A stretch of DNA of 64,000 bases. Origin: Halobacteriovorax marinus SJ. Its GTDB lineage: Bacteria; Bdellovibrionota; Bacteriovoracia; Bacteriovoracales; Bacteriovoracaceae. The stretch lies in contig NC_016620.1 of the NCBI RefSeq assembly GCF_000210915.2, positions 3,286,001-3,350,000 of the forward strand. Direction: 5' to 3'. Positions 20,849 through 28,464 of the stretch are shown piece by piece. The notes beneath the pieces were generated by a model that was given only the letters and a program-made list of their open reading frames with translations, was not told the origin of the DNA and ran no database searches. How positions within the stretch are numbered: position 1 is the first letter of the stretch; each line of letters opens with the position of its first letter. The position numbers were made by a program, and so were the translations under genes.

Positions 20849-20860
20849 TTAGGGAAAGAA

Positions 20861-20882
20861 AAGGCCATCCGAAGACGGCCTT
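20861..20882 (-). terminator. tufB intrinsic terminator (UUCG-loop hairpin)
   Basis: This is the same UUCG-capped stem as after tufA, here followed on the minus strand by TTTTCTTTCCC. It lies 13 nt before the 5' end of tRNA-Trp, so it separates tufB from the tRNA-Trp-secE-nusG unit. Confidence 0.8.
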
Positions 20883-20910
20883 GATTTTTCTTATTTTTGT
20901 ATCTCGAACC

Positions 20911-20931
20911 GAGAACCTTATCAAGGTTCTC
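20911..20931 (-). terminator. First hairpin after tufB stop
   Basis: A 9-bp stem GAGAACCTT / AAGGTTCTC just after the tufB stop matches the hairpin after tufA. Only one loop base differs. No U-tract follows. Confidence 0.5.
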
Positions 20932-20938
20932 TCTCGAT

Positions 20939-22129
20939 CTACTCTACGATCTCAGATACTGTTCCAGCACCAATCGTTCTACCACCCTCACGGATTGCGA
21001 ACTTAAGACCTTTTTCCATTGCGATTGGAGTAATTAACTCTACGTCGAATGAAGTGTTATCACCTGGCATGATCATCTCTGTTCCAGCTGCTAACTCGAT
21101 CGCTCCAGTAACGTCTGTTGTTCTGAAGTAAAATTGTGGTCTATATCCCTTAAAGATTGGAGTGTGTCTTCCACCTTCTTCTTTAGAAAGAATATAAACT
21201 TCACACTTAAACTTAGAGTGTGGAGTTACTGTTCCTGGCTTAATTAAACACTGACCACGCTCGATCTCTTCTCTTTTAACACCTCTTAAAAGAAGACCTA
21301 CGTTATCACCTGCTCTACCTTCGTCAAGTAACTTTCTGAACATCTCAACACCTGTTACAGTTGTCTTAGTTGTTTCTTTGATACCTACGATTTCTACTTC
21401 TTCGTTTACCTTAACGATACCTCTTTCAATTCTACCTGTACAAACTGTACCACGTCCTGAAATTGAGAAAACGTCTTCTACTGGCATTAGGAAGTTCTTA
21501 TCAATATCTCTTTCTGGAGTTGGAATATACTCGTCAACTTGTGCCATTAGCTCAAGTACTTTGTCTTTTCCAATTGCATCGTCTCTCATCTCAAGTGCTG
21601 CAAGCGCTGAACCTGCTACGATTGGAAGATCGTCACCTGGGAAGTCATAAGAAGAAAGAAGTTCTCTTACTTCCATCTCTACTAGCTCAAGTAGTTCTTC
21701 GTCATCTACTTGGTCTACTTTGTTTAAGAATACTACGATCGCTGGTACACCAACCTGTCTAGCAAGAAGGATGTGCTCTCTAGTTTGTGGCATTGGCCCA
21801 TCTGCCGCTGAACATACTAGGATCGCTCCGTCCATCTGTGCAGCACCTGTAATCATGTTCTTTACATAATCGGCGTGACCTGGACAGTCTACGTGAGCAT
21901 AGTGACGGTTAGCTGTCTCGTACTCAATGTGAGAAGTATTAATTGTAATCCCTCTCGCTTTTTCTTCTGGAGCAGAGTCAATCTCGTCGAATTTTCTAAC
22001 TTCTCCACCCATTGCATTTGCAAGAGTGATTGAAATTGCTGCTGTTAATGTTGTTTTACCGTGGTCAACGTGCCCAATCGTACCAATGTTTACGTGGGGC
22101 TTACTTCTGTCAAAAGATTCCTTTGCCAT
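20939..22129 (-). CDS. tuf: Elongation factor Tu (copy B)
   Basis: The 396-residue EF-Tu is identical in sequence to copy A, with the same GTPase motifs. Unlike copy A it has its own upstream region with a plausible promoter (22190-22218) and a GGAG ribosome-binding site in a different sequence context. It sits in the tufB position: downstream of the Thr-Tyr-Gly-Thr tRNA genes and upstream of tRNA-Trp-secE-nusG. Confidence 0.99.
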   Translation of the reverse strand: MAKESFDRSKPHVNIGTIGHVDHGKTTLTAAISITLANAMGGEVRKFDEIDSAPEEKARGITINTSHIEYETANRHYAHVDCPGHADYVKNMITGAAQMDGAILVCSAADGPMPQTREHILLARQVGVPAIVVFLNKVDQVDDEELLELVEMEVRELLSSYDFPGDDLPIVAGSALAALEMRDDAIGKDKVLELMAQVDEYIPTPERDIDKNFLMPVEDVFSISGRGTVCTGRIERGIVKVNEEVEIVGIKETTKTTVTGVEMFRKLLDEGRAGDNVGLLLRGVKREEIERGQCLIKPGTVTPHSKFKCEVYILSKEEGGRHTPIFKGYRPQFYFRTTDVTGAIELAAGTEMIMPGDNTSFDVELITPIAMEKGLKFAIREGGRTIGAGTVSEIVE

Positions 22130-22189
22130 GACTAAGTCTCCTTAAAAGCTTGTTATATGAATCATGTTTGTTATCTAAAATGAGTACAA

Positions 22190-22218
22190 AGTATCGACCA
22201 ATATCGAGTCCATGACAA
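22190..22218 (-). promoter_or_regulatory. Probable promoter of tufB
   Basis: Minus-strand TTGTCA (22213-22218) and GATACT (22190-22195) are exactly 17 nt apart, giving a leader of about 55 nt before tufB. The same TTGTCA -35 is used by the candidate promoter of the neighbouring 104-residue gene. Confidence 0.5.
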
Positions 22219-22323
22219 GAGAAAAATCTTTCACCATGGCCAAAATTGTGTCGGACACCAACGCATTTCACTATAATTAGCAAATGATTTACAATCTAAC
22301 TTATCTAACGTCAATTAATTAAA

Positions 22324-22345
22324 GGCCTTTTCGGCAAAAAAGGCC
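22324..22345 (-). terminator. Terminator after the 104-residue secreted-protein gene
   Basis: On the minus strand GGCCTTTT / AAAAGGCC with a 6-nt loop is followed by TTTAATTAATT. It separates the small secreted-protein gene from tufB, so tufB needs its own promoter. Confidence 0.7.
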
Positions 22346-22383
22346 CGATATTTAGTGTTATTTAGTCCTAATTTGAGAGAATT

Positions 22384-22698
22384 TTACTGCTCGGCTTGAG
22401 AATAGAGAAAGTATTCTACTGCTCGAAGTGAACAACCTGCTTCAAAAGCTCTATACATTGATCCCTCTGAATCATTATTCTCTAAACATCTTTTCTTCAG
22501 AACTTCCACTAGTGCTTGGTCGTAAGAATTCAACTCTTGCTTACATACTTCGTAAGCTTGCCAACCCAATGAGGCCACTGCTGTGTTTGCACCATATGTT
22601 TCAACAGCGCCTTCATATTTAACAGTTGCATCTTTGCATTCTTGAGAGATCGCGTAAGTATTGGCAGAGAGAATTAGTGCCATAAAAATAGCTTTCAT
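22384..22698 (-). CDS. Small secreted Cys-containing protein, unknown function
   Basis: The 104-residue product has a signal peptide (hydrophobic residues 4-14, ending near YAIS) and a mature part of about 87 residues with four cysteines (near residues 21, 52, 70 and 88). Two disulfides in the periplasm are possible. No family is recognised. It has its own candidate promoter, an AAGGA ribosome-binding site and a terminator, so it is an independent unit wedged between tRNA-Thr(GGT) and tufB. Confidence 0.75.
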   Translation of the reverse strand: MKAIFMALILSANTYAISQECKDATVKYEGAVETYGANTAVASLGWQAYEVCKQELNSYDQALVEVLKKRCLENNDSEGSMYRAFEAGCSLRAVEYFLYSQAEQ

Positions 22699-22724
22699 AA
22701 ATTTTCCTTATTTCAATTTATGAA

Positions 22725-22753
22725 TTTATCCAATAGCTTTTTGAAGCTGACAA
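22725..22753 (-). promoter_or_regulatory. Probable promoter of the 104-residue secreted-protein gene
   Basis: Minus-strand TTGTCA (22748-22753) and GATAAA (22725-22730) are 17 nt apart, about 27 nt upstream of the start codon. Confidence 0.5.
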
Positions 22754-22796
22754 CGGCTGTTGAAAAAAGTACTCGAATGGTTTTGATAAATAAGAA

Positions 22797-22873
<77 letters not shown>

Positions 22874-22939
22874 TGAAATATCGGCTCAGTGTCCGCCCAT
22901 GCAAATCGAAACTGAGGTTTCGCTTTTCATTACGGTAAA

Positions 22940-22977
22940 GCGAGCATCAAATTGCAAAAGCAATTTGCCTGCTTCGC
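22940..22977 (-). other. Long imperfect hairpin upstream of tRNA-Thr(GGT)
   Basis: The minus strand can pair GCG/CGC, AGCA/TGCT and CAAATTGC/GCAATTTG with small bulges and a TTTT loop, about 15 bp in all. It lies between the transglycosylase-like gene and tRNA-Thr. No U-tract follows. It could be an RNA processing site, a weak Rho-type stop or a REP-like palindrome. Confidence 0.5.
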
Positions 22978-22978
22978 A

Positions 22979-22993
22979 GAGCCACACAAGCAT
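22979..22993. repeat. 15-bp direct repeat, second copy of the tRNA-Thr 5' end
   Basis: An exact copy of 22859-22873 sits immediately beside the long hairpin. It has no tRNA body attached. Confidence 0.8.
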
Positions 22994-23057
22994 ATGCTAA
23001 GAACGCTAAATGCTAGCGAGTTCACTATTGCGCCGTCAAGATTTATTTTCTGATTGA

Positions 23058-23828
23058 TTACTCAACTTTACAAGGTGGATAGCCTCTAACAAGCTTTCCA
23101 ATTTTTCCACCTGTCTTACTATTGCTTGGACGCAATTTTTCCCAGTAACTATTTGTCGGAAATATCTTTCCATTGGACTTATACTCTCCGCCCTTACCTT
23201 TTAAGAGCTCGTGCATAATATCCATACTACATCTAATCTGGTTAACAGGCTTATTTGTATGCTCTGCCCCTGATGGGAACTTACAATTAGAGCCGCGCCA
23301 AGAGCGATTCTTCTTTAATGTATTAAGTTGAAATAGGCCTCTAGGTCTATCAGAAGGGTTTGGAACTCTTCCCGTATTCACCTTACCCTTATCACATGAA
23401 GATTCAATATGAGCAATGGAGGCCATCATCCACACCCAAAACTCTTTTCTCTGATTGGTATTTAGATTATACCAATTTGGACATGTCCTAGGTTGCGCAG
23501 TCATTCCACGCAACTCATCGTTTAAAAAAAGACTTTCTTCACCACCGACTTCGTCAATATAGCTAGTGATAAGGTTTCCCCACTCTCCAGATTCACCGTT
23601 AGCCTTAATGAAGTTTGTACATTTTTCGTTGAAATATAATCCATCTTTTCTGTGCTCAGTAGGTAATGGATGGCCACCTGTATTGCTAGATGTACGACAG
23701 TCGTGGCAATCACCAGATGGCGGGTTTGTACTTTTCTTGACGACTGAATTTATATCGACAATATCTTGTGTAAGAGCGGACATAGAGAATAGTAAAAATA
23801 GCGAGAGCGCCTTTAGTAAGTTCTTCAT
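23058..23828 (-). CDS. Secreted lytic-transglycosylase-like protein
   Basis: The 256-residue product has a signal peptide (residues 1-20). Its C-terminal half carries the SLT/lysozyme-like pattern: a helix MMASIAHIESSCDKG with the likely catalytic Glu142 followed by Ser-Ser, then RPRGLFQLN (162-169). This is the ESxF...GLxQ arrangement of peptidoglycan transglycosylases. The N-terminal region is Cys-containing (CHDC at 41-44) and unassigned. Its ATG overlaps the stop of the upstream gene (ATGA), so the two are translationally coupled. It lies inside an ancestral tRNA-tuf operon. Likely substrate: cell-wall glycan, own or foreign. Confidence 0.7.
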   Translation of the reverse strand: MKNLLKALSLFLLFSMSALTQDIVDINSVVKKSTNPPSGDCHDCRTSSNTGGHPLPTEHRKDGLYFNEKCTNFIKANGESGEWGNLITSYIDEVGGEESLFLNDELRGMTAQPRTCPNWYNLNTNQRKEFWVWMMASIAHIESSCDKGKVNTGRVPNPSDRPRGLFQLNTLKKNRSWRGSNCKFPSGAEHTNKPVNQIRCSMDIMHELLKGKGGEYKSNGKIFPTNSYWEKLRPSNSKTGGKIGKLVRGYPPCKVE

Positions 23829-24325
23829 CTTTGCGCCCTAGAAAATACTCTTTTGAATTTACAAGTAATCTTAGACTCTAGGCTTTTATAAATAAGCTCA
23901 TTCTTTGAATCATCAAAAGAAATAATTTGAGTTGAGACGGCCTCATCGCCCTTATGGCTTTTGTCACACTTATAAACCTTAGTGGTTTGTGTAATTGAAT
24001 TGGTCGTATATTTAAATTTTTCCAAGATCGAGCAATAACCATCTTCGTTATGTTCAGATTCTTTTTTAGCTAATGGCCCAAAGAAAATTTTATTAGCAAA
24101 TCGAAGTCCTTCCAGAGGCTTCTTCTCGTTCACAAAGAGAAGTCTTCCCGAGTGACAGTGTTTCGATGCCTTCCCTACTAACTCGTAGTAGCCGATTCTC
24201 TTCGCTACTTCTTTTACAAATTGATCTCTAGATAACTCGGAGGCTTGAGTTACTAAACTCGTGGAGATGACAAATACAATGGTATAGAAAAACTTAAATT
24301 TACTGAAGAGCACTTCCCACCTCAT
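23825..24325 (-). CDS. Secreted protein of unknown function
   Basis: The 166-residue product has a signal peptide (about residues 10-28, ending TQAS) and no recognised domain. The mature part contains a few Cys residues and many Lys/Glu. It is coupled to the transglycosylase-like gene by a 4-nt ATGA overlap, so the two proteins may act together; a dedicated immunity or partner protein is one possibility, without direct evidence. The tRNA-Gly terminator lies upstream. Confidence 0.65.
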   Translation of the reverse strand: MRWEVLFSKFKFFYTIVFVISTSLVTQASELSRDQFVKEVAKRIGYYELVGKASKHCHSGRLLFVNEKKPLEGLRFANKIFFGPLAKKESEHNEDGYCSILEKFKYTTNSITQTTKVYKCDKSHKGDEAVSTQIISFDDSKNELIYKSLESKITCKFKRVFSRAQR

Positions 24326-24390
24326 CCGTATTAAAGACTAGGGTTATTGTAGCACTAAATGAAAGATTTTTAGAAAAAAGGCAAAAAAAA

Positions 24391-24410
24391 AGCCTGTGGG
24401 TTAACAGACT
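24391..24410. terminator. Bidirectional terminator after tRNA-Gly
   Basis: A 7-bp stem (AGTCTGT / ACAGGCT on the minus strand, one G-U pair) with a 6-nt loop is followed by T runs on both strands. It ends the Thr-Tyr-Gly tRNA transcript before the secreted-protein genes. Confidence 0.75.
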
Positions 24411-24416
24411 TTTTTA

Positions 24417-24492
24417 TGGAGCGGGCGACAAGGATCGAACTTGCGACATTCAGCTTGGAAGGCTGACACTCTACCAACTGAGTTACGCCCGC
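24417..24492 (-). tRNA. tRNA-Gly (TCC anticodon)
   Basis: Acceptor GCGGGCG / CGCCCGC, anticodon stem TCAGC / GCTGA with loop CTTCCAA giving TCC, T-arm AGTTCGATCC, encoded CCA. Third tRNA of the cluster. Confidence 0.96.
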
Positions 24493-24535
24493 ATAGATTA
24501 ATTTTTTATTCCATCCACTTAAACACGAAAGAAGA

Positions 24536-24621
24536 TGGTGGCGAAAGATGGATTCGAACCATCGAAGGGATAACCCGACAGATTTACAGTCTGTTGCCTT
24601 TGGCCACTCGGCAATTTCGCC
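24536..24621 (-). tRNA. tRNA-Tyr (GTA anticodon)
   Basis: An 86-nt class II tRNA with acceptor GGCGAAA / TTTCGCC, anticodon loop CTGTAAA giving GTA, a long variable arm and an encoded CCA. Second tRNA of the cluster. Confidence 0.96.
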
Positions 24622-24628
24622 ATTTAAA

Positions 24629-24704
24629 TGGAGCTGGTTATAGGATTTGAACCTACGACCGCCGGTTTACAAAACCGGTGCTCTACCAACTGAGCTAAAC
24701 CAGC
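24629..24704 (-). tRNA. tRNA-Thr (TGT anticodon)
   Basis: Acceptor GCTGGTT / AACCAGC, anticodon stem CCGGT / ACCGG with loop TTTGTAA giving TGT, T-arm GGTTCAAATCC, encoded CCA. First tRNA of the cluster, 7 nt from tRNA-Tyr. Confidence 0.96.
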
Positions 24705-24719
24705 ATAATCCCAAAATCT

Positions 24720-24749
24720 AAATTTGTTAAGATATTTTTTAACAAATTT
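24720..24749. repeat. Perfect 11-bp inverted repeat upstream of tRNA-Thr(TGT)
   Basis: AAATTTGTTAA and TTAACAAATTT flank an 8-nt AT-rich spacer, 16 bp upstream of the tRNA cluster and downstream of rlmB. It may be a weak terminator of rlmB or an operator at the tRNA promoter. The surrounding 24705-24860 is extremely AT-rich with no gene. Confidence 0.5.
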
Positions 24750-24860
24750 TCAATTCATCCGAGGAATAAATTGTTTCGAGGATTGAATTTATAAATGCTT
24801 CCGCACTTAAAATCAACACTTTTTTTAAAAAAAATTAAAAAAAATTATTAAAAATATTTC

Positions 24861-25619
24861 TTATTTAAGCCAACGTTCCATGGCAATCGCTGCTGCCACT
24901 GAAACATTCAAAGACTTTATTTTTCCAAGAGGCTTTATTGCTACCCTATGCTCAACTACCCTTGAAACAGCATTAGACATACCTACATCTTCTGCACCTA
25001 AGACTAGAGCAACGTGACCAGAAATATCGACACCGTCTCCATCCTCTTTTGCATGCTCAGAAAAACCAATCACACTTACATTCTTCTCAATGAGTTTTGT
25101 AATGGCCTTAGGAAGTGATGAACAAATAACAATATTAACGTGCTCTATTGCACCTGAGGCAATTCTCGCAAACGATGGACCCGTACCAAAGTGCCCTTTC
25201 GCTCCTGTAACAACACAATCCACACCATAGAAAGCCGCTGTTCGCATAATTGCAGCAGCATTGTGAACATCTGTTACTTGATCGAGGCAAAGGATTTTAT
25301 AGCGAGGTGATTTATCAATTTGATCATAGAGCCAAGCAAGGTCATAAGTTTCAACCGGATCAACGACCATAAAAATTTGAGATGGTACACGCTGAAATGA
25401 GAGCTCTAGCTCTTTATAAAATTGCTCTGCCATCTTTTGAACATCATGGGGTGAAACAATCTTCACATCAAATTGCTTGATCTCTTTATCTAAGCGAGTT
25501 TTCTTTCTAAACTCTTTTAGACCTTCAGCCGTTGCTATAATTTTTCTTACGGCACTTGGACGATTAGTAATCGCCTCAGCAATGCTATGAATTCCTACGA
25601 TTAAATCAAATGTTTTCAC
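24861..25619 (-). CDS. rlmB: 23S rRNA 2'-O-ribose methyltransferase, RlmB type (TrmH/SPOUT)
   Basis: This SPOUT-class methyltransferase probably methylates the 2'-O of G2251 in 23S rRNA. The 252-residue product has the small N-terminal substrate-binding domain opening VGIHSIAEAI. The trefoil-knot motifs follow: N-A-A-I-M-R-T-A-A-F-Y-G (about 143-155), LVLGAEDVGMS (about 200-210) and IKSLNVSVAAAIAMERW near the C-terminus. It starts 2 nt after the proS stop, forming a two-gene unit. A tRNA-modifying TrmH paralogue is the alternative. Confidence 0.88.
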   Translation of the reverse strand: MKTFDLIVGIHSIAEAITNRPSAVRKIIATAEGLKEFRKKTRLDKEIKQFDVKIVSPHDVQKMAEQFYKELELSFQRVPSQIFMVVDPVETYDLAWLYDQIDKSPRYKILCLDQVTDVHNAAAIMRTAAFYGVDCVVTGAKGHFGTGPSFARIASGAIEHVNIVICSSLPKAITKLIEKNVSVIGFSEHAKEDGDGVDISGHVALVLGAEDVGMSNAVSRVVEHRVAIKPLGKIKSLNVSVAAAIAMERWLK

Positions 25620-25621
25620 TA

Positions 25622-27343
25622 CTATCCTTTAATTAACTCTTGTAACTTAGAAACCACGTCTTCTGGCTTAACTTTTAAGCTCTCGCCTGTCTTTCTAATT
25701 CTTATCTCAAGCATTCCATCCTTTTTAAAATCTCTCTCTCCAAAAACGAGCTGTAGAGGAAGACCCAAAAGATCAGCGTCTTTAAATTTAAATCCTGGAC
25801 CCGCTTTTCTATCGTCAAAAACGACTTCAATATTGGCCTCTAAAATTTCATTATAAATTTTCTCAGCTAGTTCTTTATTTTCTGCAGACTTTGTAATCTC
25901 TGCGAAATAGACATGGTATGGAGCGAGGGCCATTGGCCAAACAATACCTTTATCATCGTGATGTTGCTCTACTGCAGCGGCCACGACTCTAGTAACTCCA
26001 ATTCCATAACAACCCATAAGTGGATTCATGGCCTTTCCATTACTATCTAACACTGTTGTTCCCATTGCCTTTGTATACTTGTCACCGAGTTGAAAAATAT
26101 GTCCAACCTCGATACCTCTTCTAATATCGACAACGCCTTTTTCATCAAGAGTTAAGTCTCCCTTCATTGCAAGTCTTAGATCTGCAACTTCAAAGCTCTC
26201 AACATCTCTTTTAGGATTAATTCCTTTGTAGTGAGCATTTTCTTCGTTAGCTCCTGCACAGTAGTAAGCATCTAAATTGACGGCACTATCAAAAATAATT
26301 TTCGCTTTCGCACTTAATTTATGAGGCCCAATATAGCCTTTTGTGAAGCCCTCAGAGAGCATTTCACTATCTGTTGCTGGCCTTAGGTTATCAGCTTTTA
26401 AGAAAGCATTGAGCTTAATTTCATTTAGAGAGTCATCCCCTAATAAAAGAACTAGAACTGTCTCTTCCTCATCACCGATCGTAGACTTATAGACTAGAGA
26501 TTTAATCGACTGCTCTTTTGGAACTTTTAAAAAATCACAAACAGACTCAATTGTTCCCATATTCGGAGTTTCAACTCTTGTTACTTCGCTAGCAGAGAGA
26601 TCAAATTGTAGCTTCCCTCTCTTTGTTTGCGCTTTTTCGATATTGGCGGCGTAACCTGTTTCATTACAATAGATAACTTCATCTTCACCAGTATTGGCTA
26701 TAACTTGAAACTCGTGAGTTTTTTGATCGCTATCGGCCATGGCACCTGCATCTGCTTCTACCGCACTAAACTCCAGTCCTGCTCTCGTGAAGATGGCCTC
26801 ATAGGCCTTAAAGATTCTGTCATAGACTTCATCTAGAGAATCTTTATCAATGTGAAAGCTATATCCGTCTTTCATTGTGAATTCACGTCCACGCATAAGA
26901 CCAAATCTTGGCCTTAGCTCATCTCTAAACTTTGTATTAATTTGATAGAGAGTAACTGGAAGGTTCTTATAAGACTTAATCGTCTTTCTAAAAATATCTG
27001 TAACGGCTTCTTCATTTGTTGGAGATAAGCATAGGTCGCGACCACCTTTATCTTTAACTTTCAGCATCTGATCGCCCATTGCATCCCATCTACCAGACTC
27101 TTGCCATAGCTCTCCAGGAGTCACCATACTCATAAGAATCTCATGGCACCCGGCCTTATCCAGCTCTTCTCTAATAATCTGCTCTACTTTTCTTATGGAT
27201 CTATATCCAAAAGGAAGGTAGCTATAGAGACCTGATCCCATTTTATGAATCAGTCCGGCCCTAACCATCAATTGATGAGATGGAATCTCGGCGTCTGCTG
27301 GTACTTCTTTATATGTTTGCCAAAAACCTGTTGAAAGCTTCAT
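25622..27343 (-). CDS. proS: Prolyl-tRNA synthetase
   Basis: ProS charges tRNA-Pro. The 573-residue product is the bacterial type. It has class II motif 2 (FRDELRPRFGLMRGREFTMKDGYSFH), an inserted editing domain between about residues 220 and 400, motif 3 (GCYGIGVTRVVAAAVEQ), and an anticodon-binding domain at the C-terminus. It is followed directly by rlmB. A weak promoter (27387-27415) lies upstream. Confidence 0.98.
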   Translation of the reverse strand: MKLSTGFWQTYKEVPADAEIPSHQLMVRAGLIHKMGSGLYSYLPFGYRSIRKVEQIIREELDKAGCHEILMSMVTPGELWQESGRWDAMGDQMLKVKDKGGRDLCLSPTNEEAVTDIFRKTIKSYKNLPVTLYQINTKFRDELRPRFGLMRGREFTMKDGYSFHIDKDSLDEVYDRIFKAYEAIFTRAGLEFSAVEADAGAMADSDQKTHEFQVIANTGEDEVIYCNETGYAANIEKAQTKRGKLQFDLSASEVTRVETPNMGTIESVCDFLKVPKEQSIKSLVYKSTIGDEEETVLVLLLGDDSLNEIKLNAFLKADNLRPATDSEMLSEGFTKGYIGPHKLSAKAKIIFDSAVNLDAYYCAGANEENAHYKGINPKRDVESFEVADLRLAMKGDLTLDEKGVVDIRRGIEVGHIFQLGDKYTKAMGTTVLDSNGKAMNPLMGCYGIGVTRVVAAAVEQHHDDKGIVWPMALAPYHVYFAEITKSAENKELAEKIYNEILEANIEVVFDDRKAGPGFKFKDADLLGLPLQLVFGERDFKKDGMLEIRIRKTGESLKVKPEDVVSKLQELIKG

Positions 27344-27386
27344 GTAAATTCATCCTTTGAATCAAATTAATCATTGAATTTTAACC

Positions 27387-27415
27387 TAGATACACAACTT
27401 TAGATAGCCTTACAA
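27387..27415 (-). promoter_or_regulatory. Possible proS promoter
   Basis: Minus-strand TTGTAA (27410-27415) and TATCTA (27387-27392) are 17 nt apart, about 45 nt upstream of proS. The -10 match is poor. Confidence 0.3.
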
Positions 27416-27502
27416 GCCTATTGAAAACTCAACCTACTTCTCTCGCTTCCCTCAAGCTTCAATTCAAACACAGAGAGCATAAAAGAATGAGGATTTTAGT
27501 TC

Positions 27503-27539
27503 TGGAACTGAATTGTTCCAAATCTGAAACGCTTTCAGA
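27503..27539. promoter_or_regulatory. Two adjacent inverted repeats, candidate sigma-54 activator sites
   Basis: TGGAAC-N6-GTTCCA (27503-27520) and TCTGAAA-CGC-TTTCAGA (27523-27539) are perfect dyads lying 33-69 bp upstream of the -24 element at 27572. Enhancer-binding proteins of sigma-54 usually bind such dyads upstream of the promoter. The activator is not identified. Confidence 0.5.
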
Positions 27540-27571
27540 ACTTAAGCCACCGAAAAGCCGTAGCAAAGTTT

Positions 27572-27587
27572 TGGCACACCCTTTGCT
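27572..27587 (+). promoter_or_regulatory. Sigma-54 (-24/-12) promoter of the vWA operon
   Basis: TGGCAC-N5-TTGCT with the diagnostic GG-N10-GC spacing is a full match to the RpoN consensus. The expected start near 27599 gives a leader of about 27 nt containing AGGAGA before the ATG at 27626. Confidence 0.85.
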
Positions 27588-27625
27588 TTTTCTAAATAAA
27601 AAATACAAGTGAACAGGAGAGAAAT

Positions 27626-27991
27626 ATGAAATTAATCAAATTATTACCACTTTTAGTCCTGGCCGTAGTTGCCTATTCTAATACTAGTCTCCAGCCAATC
27701 GCTGCCGCTAATGCAGCTGGAGATGGTGGCGTTAAAGATGCTGACTGTAATTGTGGGCCAGCGGACGACGGTGATCCAAATGTTGGCTACAGAACTATAA
27801 ATCAAGATCTAATCCTTACTGTAAATGATGACCTCTTTAATAATGACAATGATATTGAAGATCTACTACGTGGGGGAGAAGAGCCGCCAAAGAACCCTCT
27901 TCTTGATGACAGATTTCAGATTGATGAAAACCTCATTAGAAGTGTAAATAATAGTGACCTCATTGATAGTTTGAATATAATAAAGAAATGA
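27626..27991 (+). CDS. Small acidic secreted protein, first gene of the sigma-54 operon
   Basis: The 121-residue product has a signal peptide (hydrophobic residues 5-17, Ala-rich cleavage region near 27-31) and an acidic, Asp/Asn-rich mature part. A DCNCGPADDGDP stretch (about 40-51) carries a CxC pair and a Ca2+-loop-like run of Asp. No family is recognised. It has a good ribosome-binding site and overlaps the next gene by 4 nt (ATGA), so the operon is translationally coupled. It could be a secreted effector, or a substrate of the membrane proteins encoded next. Confidence 0.75.
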   Translation: MKLIKLLPLLVLAVVAYSNTSLQPIAAANAAGDGGVKDADCNCGPADDGDPNVGYRTINQDLILTVNDDLFNNDNDIEDLLRGGEEPPKNPLLDDRFQIDENLIRSVNNSDLIDSLNIIKK

Positions 27992-28464
27992 TTATCAAAA
28001 ATAAAATTGTCTTTGTGGTTCCGGCCATTGCCCTCATTATTGCCTTAATACAGTGGGGGCTGTTTGAATCGACCCACCTTTCGAGATGGAAAGGTGGCGG
28101 TTTTGGAATGTATACCGAACTTCACCCAAATGTTGCCAGAACATCATGGGTAAGCTTTGAGGTTAATTCAAAAGCCTTTAGGCTTAGAGGAAAAGACCTT
28201 AAGGATTCTTTGAAAACTACCAATATCTTAGGTGGCCAAACAGAGCTTGCAGTTAATCATCTCTACAATAAACTGAAGGATCTAAGATATTTTCCAAATG
28301 AAAAGAATATGAAAAGCGCTAGTGAGCTATTCAAAATTGTTTATAAAGCTAGTGGTGCCAATATTGAAAATATTTGTATTGAAGTTACTGAACTAGAACT
28401 AGATATGAAAACGAAAATGTACACTAATAAGTCATTGGTTAAGTATTGTGAAAATAGAAGTTAA
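27988..28464 (+). CDS. Single-pass membrane protein, unknown function
   Basis: The 158-residue product has one N-terminal TM segment (about residues 7-25) and a presumably periplasmic domain. That domain opens with RWKGGGFGMYTELHP (33-47), a conserved-looking aromatic/Gly patch. No family could be assigned. It overlaps the previous gene by 4 nt and the next by 17 nt, suggesting a stoichiometric partner of the polytopic protein that follows. Confidence 0.75.
   Translation: MIIKNKIVFVVPAIALIIALIQWGLFESTHLSRWKGGGFGMYTELHPNVARTSWVSFEVNSKAFRLRGKDLKDSLKTTNILGGQTELAVNHLYNKLKDLRYFPNEKNMKSASELFKIVYKASGANIENICIEVTELELDMKTKMYTNKSLVKYCENRS

Larger units (their letters stand above)
20859..22129 (-). repeat. 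1271-bp tuf repeat, copy B
   Basis: Partner of 4280-5550, in the same orientation, with four mismatches in all. The repeat again begins at the terminator and ends at the start codon, so it is one gene plus its terminator and no promoter. Confidence 0.97.

Noticed and set aside
27421-27612. 63-residue plus-strand open frame before the sigma-54 operon
   Set aside because: It spans the two inverted repeats and the -24/-12 promoter, has no ribosome-binding site, and its product has no coding character.
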